From Cantharellus purpuraceus (Eukaryota; Basidiomycota; Agaricomycetes; Cantharellales; Hydnaceae), in assembly GCA_025174535.1 (NCBI GenBank), contig JALBUN010000007.1, positions 248,001-312,000 on the forward strand: a stretch of DNA of 64,000 nt, in the 5' to 3' direction. Both the position numbers and the translations under genes were made by a program. Every line of letters starts with the position of its first letter. The first letter of the stretch is position 1. Below are positions 46,456-54,757 of this stretch, piece by piece. The notes beneath the pieces are model-generated. The model made no database searches. It was given only the letters and a program-made list of their open reading frames with translations, and was not told where the DNA came from.

Positions 46456-47523
46456 ATGTCACAAATCTTTGAAGATATAAAAGCAATCAAAGGCTGGATA
46501 AGTGACAATGATGCACTGATAAAAGCTATGGCAAGTCAAATGGAAGTAAAAGATGAATTAATATCTGATCTTATAAATGTCAAGTCTTGGATGAGTGAAA
46601 AGGATAGGCAGATCGCTATACTTGAACAACAGGTTAATTCCCAGAGTCAGGAAATTCAGGTGCTTAAGAAACAGGTTGAGGAAAAAAATACAATTATAAC
46701 TACTTTGACAGACAGGAAAGAGAATTTAGATGAATGGATGAGTGAAATGAATGATATTGTATCAGGATTTGGAACAGATATTCATAAACTTCAGAGACAG
46801 GTTAATAGGTGTGTTGCCACAATATCAGACCATGGAACAGATATTCATCAACAGGTCAATACACATAATGCAGAGAATCTTATATTGGACCATAGAACAG
46901 ATATTCATAAACTTCAGAAACAGGTTAATAGATGTATTGCAACAATATCAGACATTGTGGAATGGAAATCTGAAGTGCATGAGTGGATTGTAGAAACAGA
47001 TGATACTGTAGTGGAACTTGGAACAGACATTAATAAACTTCAGAAACAGGGTGATAAATATAAAGCAATAATATCTGAGATTGTTGACTGGAAATTTGAT
47101 ATGAATCACTGGGCTGGAAAACAAGAACAGGAGGTAACAAGGTTACAGGAAAATGGTACCAGAAAGGTGACATTTAAGATAGTGAAAAGAGGTGTAGATT
47201 ATATACTTATAGACTCAGATCAGTCTTGTAGACTAAATAGAATGGAATTATTCATAAATGGTGAGCCTAGAAAACTATCTACAATATATACTAGGAAGAA
47301 TGAAATGTCATCATATGACGTAGATGGTAATAGGATTAATTTTCAAACATGGAAGCAAGGAATGACTCAAGGTTCAAGGCATCAAGAAAAAAGGTCTAAG
47401 GAACGATCTCAAACTCCTAGTTCAAGGCATCAAGAAAAAAGGTCTAAGGAACGATCTGATTCAGACTCTGATCAATCTCAAATTCCTAGTTCAAGAAAAA
47501 GATGTAGAGGGAGAACCCAGTAA
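46456..47523 (+). CDS. Element ORF 1: coiled-coil protein with SR-like tail
   Basis: An intron-free frame of 355 residues starts MSQIFEDIKAIKGWI. Residues about 1-235 are heptad-rich coiled coil with internal repeats of the type GTDIHKLQRQVNRCVATISD (three or four copies). A compact segment with TFKIVKRGVDYILIDSDQS follows. The tail has two copies of SRHQEKRSKERSQTPS-type sequence and ends basic (KRCRGRTQ), so nuclear targeting or RNA/DNA binding is plausible. No family recognised. It is the first ORF after the left repeat, in the place a Gag or structural protein would occupy in an LTR element; that parallel is only positional. Confidence 0.7.
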   Translation: MSQIFEDIKAIKGWISDNDALIKAMASQMEVKDELISDLINVKSWMSEKDRQIAILEQQVNSQSQEIQVLKKQVEEKNTIITTLTDRKENLDEWMSEMNDIVSGFGTDIHKLQRQVNRCVATISDHGTDIHQQVNTHNAENLILDHRTDIHKLQKQVNRCIATISDIVEWKSEVHEWIVETDDTVVELGTDINKLQKQGDKYKAIISEIVDWKFDMNHWAGKQEQEVTRLQENGTRKVTFKIVKRGVDYILIDSDQSCRLNRMELFINGEPRKLSTIYTRKNEMSSYDVDGNRINFQTWKQGMTQGSRHQEKRSKERSQTPSSRHQEKRSKERSDSDSDQSQIPSSRKRCRGRTQ

Positions 47524-48630
47524 TGTAAGCCTCCAAAGACGTAGGATACAAGGTCACCTTGGAGTGAATGGCTGTCCATGAGCAGTCTAATGATGTCCCT
47601 ATCTGTCGTTTCATTTCTCCATGATTTCCCCTTTAGTAGCTCAACTTCACACGCTTCGTCAGCTGGCTTGATCAGCATTTCTTGCATCATTTGCTCCTCA
47701 TATTGTGTCGTTGTGCCCTAGGAATTTGTATATAAAAGGGCGCTAGTTTTCGCCTTTGGAATCAAAAAACAAGTTTTCAGCCAACGCTCTAAGTCTACAC
47801 TCTACATCACAATCCATCATCTCTACACTGAGGTAAAACACCTTGGTTCAACAATCAGATTTCCCTCCGCCACCGAGAGGTTGCTTCTCCTGAAACCAGC
47901 TTTCGCGTACCTCCCAACCGGGCTCCGCATTGTCATCCAGTCACAGAGCACGATCAGCCATCGGGACCGACCTTTTGCTCCCATCCTCATCCAACCACAG
48001 AGCACTATCCCACTTCCCTGTTACGTACCCCTCGCCCTGATTGATCTTTGGAGTGCTGAACAACTGCGTTACACACCGTCTGCTTGCTAGGACCATTGCG
48101 CGCAGGCTTATAGGATCTATTCCATAAACGAACCGACACCAAGTGACATCATCGGGCTGCTCAAGGACAACGATTCAATTATCTGGTACACCATGCCGCT
48201 GCAAAGTCTCACCTACTGTCTGCTCAGTAAGTGCATCATTATCAACCCTCACAGCCAAAAGGCTGTCCTTTGATAATGTGATCAAACTGCTCCTGACAAG
48301 GTGACCTTCCATCCGACGTCATTACCATGATATGATAATATCCAATCGGCTGGTACACCTATTTAGCTATGCAGCAAAGAATTTGGAATGAAAGACTGGC
48401 AAGATAGGAAACAAGGAACTGGTAGAAGAATGATAGATGAAAGGACAGGGAATTCTGTATGGGACTTTGTTGTAGTATTCAGAACGAGTGCATGCATCTG
48501 GCTATTGACAACTTTAGAAAATATATATAATTCAATTTATAAATATTAGATAAAAATATGGACATTCTGCTCTTCAGAACTATGCACATATCTAGTAAAT
48601 AAATTTTATATATCCTTCTTTATTGACATC
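47524..48630. other. Element interior carrying foreign, GC-richer sequence
   Basis: Between ORF 1 and the next frame the composition shifts to host-like from about 47525 to about 48360, including a truncated family-B LTR (47592-48138). A short GC-balanced stretch (48139-48360) contains an inverted repeat around CACAGCCAAAAGGCTGTCC. AT-rich element sequence resumes at about 48440. Confidence 0.5.
47592..48138 (+). repeat. Family-B LTR, 3' portion
   Basis: CCCTATCTGTCGTTTCATTT to GAACCGACA matches the last third of family B, including the TATATAAAAGGGC TATA box near 47730. CpG sites are well preserved (for example CGAACCGACA), so it is a young fragment. The 5' two thirds are missing. Confidence 0.75.
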
Positions 48631-49122
48631 ATGGGTAAAGATAAGAAGTGCAATGATTGGAGTTCTCATGATCTTTGGGATTATGGTATAATGGTTGACA
48701 CACAATGGACTAAACAGTTTTTTGAGACAGATTTTAGAGATATTACTTTAGATACTGATGATGAGATCCTCAGTTTTGATTACAAAAAAGATGATGTGAA
48801 ATGTTTAAAGGAGTCTTCAAGAAAATTTTTACATACTTAGATAAGGAAGAATAAGGGAAAAAGTGCTTTAGAGGAAATGACAATACCTTGCATTCAAACA
48901 TCGAGAAAAGTCCCCCAGTTTTACCTAGTAACTGTTACAAGAGAGCTTGATCATGCTATCACAGAAGGGTTGTTTTCAGAAGTGATAACAAATGTAAGGT
49001 GTTGTTTCCCTGTAACAGTAACAGGTATGAAACATATTAATAGTAGAAAGAATGTTCTACAGTGTTTTGAAGCATTTAAGAAGTTTGTAGATATACTTGA
49101 TAGGAAATTAGATGAGAAATAA
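48631..49122 (+). CDS. Element ORF 2: unknown protein with one in-frame TAG
   Basis: The frame starts MGKDKKCNDWSSHDLWDYGI and runs 69 codons to a TAG at 48838. The same frame then continues open for another 93 codons (IRKNKGKSALEEMTIPCIQT ... DILDRKLDEK) to TAA at 49120. Together it would be 163 residues including the stop position. No domain recognised. Possibilities are a nonsense mutation, read-through, or two adjacent ORFs; an intron across the TAG is not obvious. Confidence 0.5.
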
Positions 49123-49160
49123 TGAGTTTTGAAAATTAATATATAATAACCAGAGACACC

Positions 49161-49340
49161 ATGTTGAATATACCTGAGATTGGTGATAAGGTATCATTTA
49201 TCAATGCAAGAACACAAATGACAGTGACAGGTATTGTTACATTAGTAACTGGCACTTTGTCAGATGACACTTTGCTAATAACTGTTACTTATGATGACAA
49301 TGAGATTCAGCTACCACTACGTGCACTACAACAAGTATAA
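49161..49340 (+). CDS. Element ORF 3: 59-residue beta-rich protein
   Basis: It starts MLNIPEIGDKVSFINARTQM and ends EIQLPLRALQQV. The pattern GDKVSF...VTGIV...LLITVTYDDNEIQLPL resembles a small SH3/Tudor-like barrel, but that is only a pattern impression. It lies 38 bases downstream of ORF 2 on the same strand. Confidence 0.45.
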   Translation: MLNIPEIGDKVSFINARTQMTVTGIVTLVTGTLSDDTLLITVTYDDNEIQLPLRALQQV

Positions 49341-49436
49341 GATAAATCAGATAAGTGAATATGCAATATTTTTATTCACTCAAATGAAGGCATGTGTGGT
49401 GATAGTGAAAAATTCAAATTACTTGGAAGTGCAATC

Positions 49437-49614
49437 ATATAACTACTACATCTGTAGTTACAGATTGTAAGGATATTAAATGTCCTAAGAGCTCTGAACA
49501 TTCAAAAAATACTCATCATGATACTAATGGTACTTATTGTTGTGTGAACAAAAGTTCAAATCTTGAAATTATCCAAGTGAAAATAGATGAAAAATGTTGT
49601 GAGTGTAGAAACTA
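49437..49614 (+). other. Short Cys-rich open frame
   Basis: A frame without its own early ATG reads TTTSVVTDCKDIKCPKSSEH and ends DEKCCECRN before TAG (49612-49614). It has six or seven Cys in about 58 residues. An upstream ATG frame (near 49391) is offset by one reading frame. It may be an exon or a decayed ORF. Confidence 0.3.
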
Positions 49615-49633
49615 GGACTTTTAAATCAACTCC

Positions 49634-50284
49634 TTATGAGGATTCTTTGAACATCTGATTTCTTATACTTTGGAATATAATGTCAATAGCATTAGAACAC
49701 TCTTCAAACTGAGCTTCTATGCTGTATCCAGAGGAAGGATATACAACAATTGAAACACCCTGATTGTTATTGGTGGTTTCATATAATTTTAACCTACCAT
49801 CCTTAGTTATGATCATACCATAGATTGTGATTTTACTTTTCTTGAAAACTCTCTGCTGTTGTTTCAATGCAACAACCATTGATGTAACCAAATTGTTATA
49901 CACATCACAGTTCTTACAAGTTTCCCCAGCAATAGAAATATCACACTTCTTGCCAGTTTCTCTAGCAATAGAAATATTACAACTAGGCAGATTATCCTGT
50001 TGCATGGTTTGCAGACTTGACATACAATGATTTTGTTGAATCCAGGTTGAATTACTTATTTCATTGCCCTTTTCAATCATCTTATTGTACAGTGCTTCTG
50101 GTGTTTTATCTCTTTCCTGAGAAACCAATCCAGCTGGAAAGAAGTCCTTTGGGGGATTTCTTAATCTGAATTTTATGTAGATGGTGTCAGAGTCTATATA
50201 CAAAGGATTTTCATCATCCTCTGGTTCTTTTTTAACAAAGACAGTAGATATTTTACGAACAACTTGCTTAGAGACAGACAACAT
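49634..50284 (-). CDS. Element ORF 4: unknown protein on the opposite strand
   Basis: A 216-residue frame starts MLSVSKQVVRKISTVFVKKE. It contains an acidic DDENPLYIDSDTIYIKFRLR segment and two short near-repeats, CNISIARETGKKCDISIAGE. It ends with a beta-rich part (SKITIYGMIITKDGRLKLYE). No family recognised. It is divergent from the transposase gene, with about 96 bases between start codons, so the two probably share a bidirectional promoter; this is the only large ORF of the element on the minus strand. Confidence 0.6.
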   Translation of the reverse strand: MLSVSKQVVRKISTVFVKKEPEDDENPLYIDSDTIYIKFRLRNPPKDFFPAGLVSQERDKTPEALYNKMIEKGNEISNSTWIQQNHCMSSLQTMQQDNLPSCNISIARETGKKCDISIAGETCKNCDVYNNLVTSMVVALKQQQRVFKKSKITIYGMIITKDGRLKLYETTNNNQGVSIVVYPSSGYSIEAQFEECSNAIDIIFQSIRNQMFKESS

Positions 50285-50380
50285 AGCTTCATAGAATAAA
50301 TATTATTTAATTTAAAATTCAATTATCAAAAAAATGAACATATTTTTGTTTTACTGTAATATAAGAGTATCTTAGTCAAA

Positions 50381-51730
50381 ATGCCCTCAGACCAGCAAAA
50401 ACGCACAAAGGAGCAAAAAGAGAAAGAGCAAAAAGAGAAAGAAGAAAAAGAGCTTCAGCAACTTAAAATGTGGAATGATCAAAGGGACAGAGCATATAAT
50501 AAGTTGATGGACAATCATTGGAATTTTCTATACACAAAGTGGCCTGTCTTAGAACACAAAAAATATCATAGAACAAAACTAAAAGATATGAATGATATGG
50601 ATGATGTAAAAAAAGTAGTATATAACAAGCTTGGACCAATACCAGTATTTTTCTTTCTTGTGGTATTGTTTTCAGTTGAAGAACATTCTACACCTTATAG
50701 AGAGATAGAAAAAGGCTTGTTAGTACTATATCATCTACTCAAAGGTCCTACTTATGAAGAAATAGGAAATTTCATGCCATCAAGTAGCTTTTATGATGTT
50801 CATAAGGAATTTTATGGTCGTCTGCATCATCTTAACTTTGATCTAGATAAACAAGTTACTGATTCACTGCGTACAATGTTCTCAAATATAATAATAAGGA
50901 TATTATCAGCTCTTATAAAGAATCCTCCAAAAATGGAATCAGTGACATTACTTCTTGATGGTCATGATACAAGAGGAATTTTGATTGGATCGGCATCTGA
51001 AGAGGGGTACTCATATAAATTTAAAAAGGCAGGATTTCGTACTCAAGTATGCATTGACATTAATCAAATGGTTCTATTCACCTCACCTTCATTGGCATGT
51101 AAACTAAATCCTGATGCAAAAATGTTTGTAGAGATGGCTGTATGGAATAAAATAGATAAGAATGATCAGATAGGCTTTGATGGAGCTTATCCATCTGCTA
51201 TTCCAGAAGTAGTAAAGGCAAGTATATTAAAGCCTAAGAACTTCTTTTATCCTTTTCGGAAGCCAAAAAATGTTGAACTTAAACCTGAAGAAAAGATTTT
51301 TAATAAGAAGTTTGGTGCCTTTCGTTCAACAGTAGAAGCATTCTTTGGAGGGTTTGCAAGATTGTTTGAAAAATTTGATAATAAGAGATCTATTAGAACT
51401 ACAAATCCTGCTGTCTTTAATCTGGAATTAAAGGTAGCATGTCTATTATGGAATATTAAGAAATTTGTAGAACTACGTAAGATCAAACCATCCCCTTATC
51501 ATGAAAAATGGTGTGAACAATATTTTGATTACCCTGAGGAAGAGGACCCAGATATTGAGCCACCCAGATCATTACTGGAAAGAGCAGAAGATGTTGACAA
51601 GATGACTCAATCTCAACAACGACTATTAGAAAGATGTGAGTATGATGTGGAGATGCATTATGAGACTGAAAATGAAGTAGAACAAATAATAAGGCAAAGA
51701 AAAAGGAAAGTACGTAGAATATTTAGTTAA
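50381..51730 (+). CDS. DDE transposase, PIF/Harbinger (DDE_Tnp_4) type
   Basis: An intron-free frame of 449 residues starts MPSDQQKRTKEQKEKEQKEK, a Lys/Glu-rich N-terminus. A helix-turn-helix-like segment lies at about 121-150 (GPTYEEIGNFMPSSSFYDVH). The catalytic core follows the PIF/Harbinger pattern. D193 is in SVTLLLDGHDTRG, then YKFKKAGFRTQVCIDI. D267 is in IGFDGAYPS. E319 is in FGAFRSTVEAFFGGFARLFE. All three acidic residues are present. A 3-bp TTA duplication around the element agrees with this superfamily. The C-terminus (DVEMHYETENEVEQIIRQRK) is the start of a chromodomain that shifts frame at about 51716; see the next entry. The gene looks intact otherwise, unlike every retroelement ORF nearby. 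Confidence 0.82.
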   Translation: MPSDQQKRTKEQKEKEQKEKEEKELQQLKMWNDQRDRAYNKLMDNHWNFLYTKWPVLEHKKYHRTKLKDMNDMDDVKKVVYNKLGPIPVFFFLVVLFSVEEHSTPYREIEKGLLVLYHLLKGPTYEEIGNFMPSSSFYDVHKEFYGRLHHLNFDLDKQVTDSLRTMFSNIIIRILSALIKNPPKMESVTLLLDGHDTRGILIGSASEEGYSYKFKKAGFRTQVCIDINQMVLFTSPSLACKLNPDAKMFVEMAVWNKIDKNDQIGFDGAYPSAIPEVVKASILKPKNFFYPFRKPKNVELKPEEKIFNKKFGAFRSTVEAFFGGFARLFEKFDNKRSIRTTNPAVFNLELKVACLLWNIKKFVELRKIKPSPYHEKWCEQYFDYPEEEDPDIEPPRSLLERAEDVDKMTQSQQRLLERCEYDVEMHYETENEVEQIIRQRKRKVRRIFS

Positions 51731-51857
51731 ATGGAAATGTTATGCAGAGAAAACTTGGGAAGCAACATCAAGCTTTAAATCTACAGAATGTATTAAAGAG
51801 TATTGGAAAGACAATAGTAATAATATTATTGTATACCTATGCTACATTCAACTGTAA
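51717..51857 (+). pseudogene. Chromodomain continuation of the transposase (+1 frame)
   Basis: One base off the transposase frame, the sequence reads EYLVKWKCYAEKTWEATSSF and then KSTECIKEYWKDN before TAA at 51855-51857. With the transposase's EVEQIIRQRKRK this completes a chromodomain (EVExIL...EYLVKWKxY...TWE). The transposase frame hits TAA only a few codons after the switch, so one extra base near 51714-51716 or a frameshift explains it. A GTATAC ... TTATAG stretch (near 51832-51906) could be an intron leading into the next ORF. Confidence 0.7.
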
Positions 51858-51912
51858 ATTTTTTTCCCAGAATAAAATTGAATATTTGTATGTTTTATAC
51901 TTATAGGTATCT

Positions 51913-52410
51913 ATGGAGACTGATCCATTACTGAAACAGCGTCTCAATCAACAGTTTTACCAAAAGCCTTTTCACAGCAATCCACACCGGCTAGCTAATT
52001 GTACAACGTGTGACTGGTACCCCTTTGGGCAGTATCTGGACCGTTCATATGCTGAAGGTGAAGTGTTCCAGCTTTCAAAGTATCCTCATATCAAATATGT
52101 ATTTCTTGGTCTACAACCTGATAAAATAGGCTATAATGAAAGTGATCCTATTTTTGTAGCAGAATTTGCAGGTTTTCTGAATAAAACCAACAGATTTGTA
52201 AGTGGTTCTGATCCAACCTCTGGATATGCACACATTATAACCACACATGTGAATCAGGCGTTTGTTAGACAGCCAGGCCCAGATATAAATAGGCAGAAAC
52301 TATATCTTGGCCGTACAGTGCACATGATCTACATAACTAGTATTGGTATACTATTGGCTTTGCTGTGTTGGACAGTGTCCAGACATACCAATGAAGATAA
52401 GAATTCATAA
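51913..52410 (+). CDS. Element ORF 5: protein with C-terminal membrane span
   Basis: The frame starts METDPLLKQRLNQQFYQKPF and gives 165 residues. Near the C-terminus IYITSIGILLALLCWTVS is a single hydrophobic segment preceded and followed by basic residues, as in a tail-anchored protein. The rest has no recognised domain (CTTCDWYPFGQYLDRSY; HIKYVFLGLQPDKIGYN). A TATAG directly before GTATCTATGGAG would let it splice in phase with the chromodomain frame, so it may be the C-terminus of the transposase gene. Confidence 0.55.
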   Translation: METDPLLKQRLNQQFYQKPFHSNPHRLANCTTCDWYPFGQYLDRSYAEGEVFQLSKYPHIKYVFLGLQPDKIGYNESDPIFVAEFAGFLNKTNRFVSGSDPTSGYAHIITTHVNQAFVRQPGPDINRQKLYLGRTVHMIYITSIGILLALLCWTVSRHTNEDKNS

Positions 52411-52489
52411 TGGCATGTCTAAATCTATGGAGAAAGAAGCTTGTTGATGATATAAGGTGATGATTTTTGTTTTTAAAATGACCTCCCTA

Positions 52490-53054
52490 GACGCTTGTTC
52501 GGAATCATGTCAGTATACAATATTCTGATGTATAGGAGATATACATCAGGATTTCAATGATACATAAAGCCAGGGAGTTACAATTTGGATATCTTAAAAG
52601 ATTTCGGATGTGTGAAATTTTCATAAATATAAACATATATTCTATATTTTAATAAACTTTAAAAGATGAGATATTTGGTTGAGATGAACATAATTATTTA
52701 CATGGATATAATAGGAATGTATATATGAATATAATTGGTATTATATAGGGTATTTAGATATACAAATACCAGGTGGGGATTAAAGATAGTTCAAATTATG
52801 TTACAAGTATTGTATAAGAAAGAATCAATGATATTTGGATGTTCCCTCAAGGGAGTTGCCACCACTAAATGGGGAAAAAACAATTATTTTTGAGAATTAT
52901 GCCAAAATATCAAAATATGTTTTAATCTAGTATATTGTGTAAAATTTGAGAATCATGTTGAAATATGAAAATAAGTTTGAATTGAAGTGTATTGTATAAA
53001 ATTTGAGGAAAATAGGTTGTACATACGTATTTGTTGTATTTCTGAATAAGCGTC
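52490..53054 (+). repeat. Right 565-bp terminal repeat
   Basis: Same orientation, length and, as far as I can read, sequence as 45351-45915. It is preceded by CTA inside the element and followed by the TTA target duplication. Confidence 0.95.
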
Positions 53055-53057
53055 TTA

Positions 53058-53170
53058 GGAACCATAGATAGGTCTGGTGGAGTTGATCATCGGAGAGGTG
53101 AACCTGGAACGTTTGTGAGCCCTCCAGTTTGCTTAGTCTGGCAAAGACCATAGCATCCACCATCAATATA
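53058..53170 (-). pseudogene. Family-A copy 2 protease-RT linker
   Basis: Minus strand reads VDAMVFARLSKLEGSQTFQV and DDQLHQTYLWF, the usual linker before the RT of this chromovirus. It is isolated between the AT-rich element and a solo terminal repeat. Confidence 0.75.
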
Positions 53171-53731
53171 GATGCTTGTTCAGAATCATGTCAGTATACA
53201 ATATTCTGATGTATATGAGATATACATCAAAATTTCAATGATACATAAAGCCAGGGAGTTACAATTTGGATATCTTAAAAGATTTTGGATGTGTGAAATT
53301 TTCATAGATATAAACATATATTCTATATTTTAATAAACTTTAAGAGATAAGACATTCAGTTGAGATGAACATAATTATTTACATAGATATAATAGGAATG
53401 TATGTATTAATATAATTGGTATTATATAGGATATTTAGATATACAAATTCCAGGTGGGGATTAAAGATAGTTCAAATTATGTTACAAGTATTGTATAAGA
53501 AAGAATCAATGATATTTGGATGTTCCCTCAACAGAGTTGCCACCAGTAAATGGGAAAAAAAGAATTATTTTTGAGAATTATGCCAAAATATCAATGTTTT
53601 AATCTAGTATATTGTGTAAAATTTGAGAATCATGTTGAAATATGAAAATAAGTTTTAATCCAAGTGTGTTGTGTAAAATTTGAGGAAAATAGGTTGTATA
53701 TACATATTTGTTGTATTTCTGAACAAGTGTC
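53171..53731 (+). repeat. Solo terminal repeat of the AT-rich element, ATA duplication
   Basis: 561 bp, GATGCTTGTTCAGAATCATG...GAACAAGTGTC, flanked by ATA at 53168-53170 and 53732-53734. It differs from the paired repeats by scattered substitutions and small indels, many of them CG to TG, so it is older. Confidence 0.9.
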
Positions 53732-53734
53732 ATA

Positions 53735-54711
53735 GATGGAGGGGTAGGCAGAGTATCTATCAGAGGTGGAAGATAATTTTGCACCTATAGTTGCTGGTGA
53801 TGTCAGGGATGACACAGCCTGCACTGGAGAACAGAATGTGATATGGCCCAATGCCCAGTCAATCAACAGATTGTAGTGGGTGAGCCAATTATGTCTGAGA
53901 ACCACAGAACAGCTGGAGTCAAGTGGAGTAACATAGAATGTAAGGTTCTGGATTTCTCTGACAGAAAAACAGATAGACAGATCTATAGCTCGTTAAGTAA
54001 CAGCATTAGTAGTGTCATCAAATAATCAGAGCAATATCAGAGTTATGGTGTATGTATTGAGTTTATGTAAGTTGGAAAAAATGGAATCAAGGAAACAGTG
54101 AGTAGAACCAGAGTCAATTAATGCTTGGATAGTGGTATCAGGAATGGAGTCGGAGTAGATGAGGAGGGTGAGAGAGTTGGAGTGGGAAAGAGTGGATGCA
54201 TTCAGGTGGATCTCATTTGTTGTATGGGGAGTACCAATGCAGCCCTCAGCCCATACAGAGGCTAGAGGACTGCTTACTATTTTTTTTGGTCTGTCATGGC
54301 ATTGGTGGCATGGCCCTTTGCCTTTGCTGCAGATGAGGTTGCCTTGTTGCAATCCTTGCTTGATGGCTAGGCTTTCCACAGAACAGACAGGGGTTGTTGT
54401 CCATGTGGCGCTGGCATTCCTGCTGGGTAAGTTTGCCATCCTTTCCCAGCTTGGTGGAGAGGTCTGGAGTGCTCTTGTGAGCTCTGGAGTTATTGCTGGT
54501 GCTGGAGTTGTTCTGACCAGACCCAGAAGCAGTGGTGTTACCAGTGTTTGACTTCTGGCTGGAGTTGGTAGTGGTCTTCTTATCGGACCCCTTGTTGGAC
54601 TTTGGGGTCTTGTCCACTGATTTGTCTGATTTGTTGTTAGCTGAATTTTCATGGGAGACCTTGGATTGACGTTCCCAATAATGAGCATCAATGGATTGGG
54701 TGAGCTTGGGT
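53735..54711 (-). pseudogene. Family-A copy 2 Gag C-terminus and protease
   Basis: Minus strand: Gag tail WERQSKVSHENSANNKSDKS followed by a Ser/Asn/Lys-rich region and the knuckle CLFCGKPSHQA. In another frame come the protease ALIDSGSTHCFLDSIFSNLH and the downstream [12 protein letters not shown]...LIDWALG, the retropepsin C-terminal motif. Stops and frame changes separate the pieces. Confidence 0.85.
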
Positions 54712-54757
54712 GATTTAGAGTTTGCCCTAACACTATAATGTTGCAGGTTCCAAGACA
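54712..54757 (+). repeat. Family-C LTR end fragment
   Basis: GTGATTTAGAGTTTGCCCTAACAC...CCAAGACA matches the last 46 bases of family C. It marks the right limit of the recognisable family-A element. Confidence 0.7.

Larger units (their letters stand above)
45351..53054 (+). mobile_element. AT-rich DDE-transposase element with 565-bp terminal direct repeats
   Basis: The 7.7-kb unit is flanked by TTA at 45348-45350 and 53055-53057. Excising it with one TTA rejoins the family-A pol frame (LWF followed by LKEYHEFTDMF), so the ends are exact. Both ends are 565-bp direct repeats starting GACGCTTGTTC and ending GAATAAGCGTC, so the outer ends are also short inverted repeats. The interior encodes a PIF/Harbinger-type DDE transposase, a chromodomain frame and several unrecognised ORFs, and no reverse transcriptase, integrase or B-family polymerase. 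The 3-bp TTA duplication fits PIF/Harbinger. LTR-like direct repeats do not belong to the textbook form of that superfamily. Base composition is far more AT-rich than host genes. Confidence 0.85.
28249..54711 (-). mobile_element. Family-A chromovirus (Ty3/Gypsy) copy 2, old and multiply interrupted
   Basis: Read on the minus strand: Gag C-terminus with a CLFCGKPSHQA knuckle remnant and protease ALIDSGSTHCFLD (54711-53735), a linker (53170-53058), RT (45347-44733 and 43302 onwards), RNase H (about 43030-42500), integrase (42402-40880), chromodomain (about 40680-40394), the antisense gene (plus strand) and the 3' LTR (28758-28249). The 5' LTR was not found; a family-C LTR fragment cuts gag at 54712. 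Removing the insertions at 41638, 43303 and 45351 together with one TSD copy restores continuous pol reading, which confirms the boundaries. RT keeps YLDD, but many Arg codons are lost through CpG decay. Confidence 0.88.

Noticed and set aside
45351..53054. AT-rich element as an LTR retrotransposon
   Set aside because: Despite LTR-like direct repeats there is no RT, RNase H or retroviral integrase, the repeats do not have TG...CA ends, and the duplication is TTA.
45351..53054. AT-rich element as Maverick/Polinton, Starship or mitochondrial plasmid insert
   Set aside because: No B-family polymerase, ATPase or protease, no tyrosine recombinase, and short TIRs; the DDE core explains mobility better.
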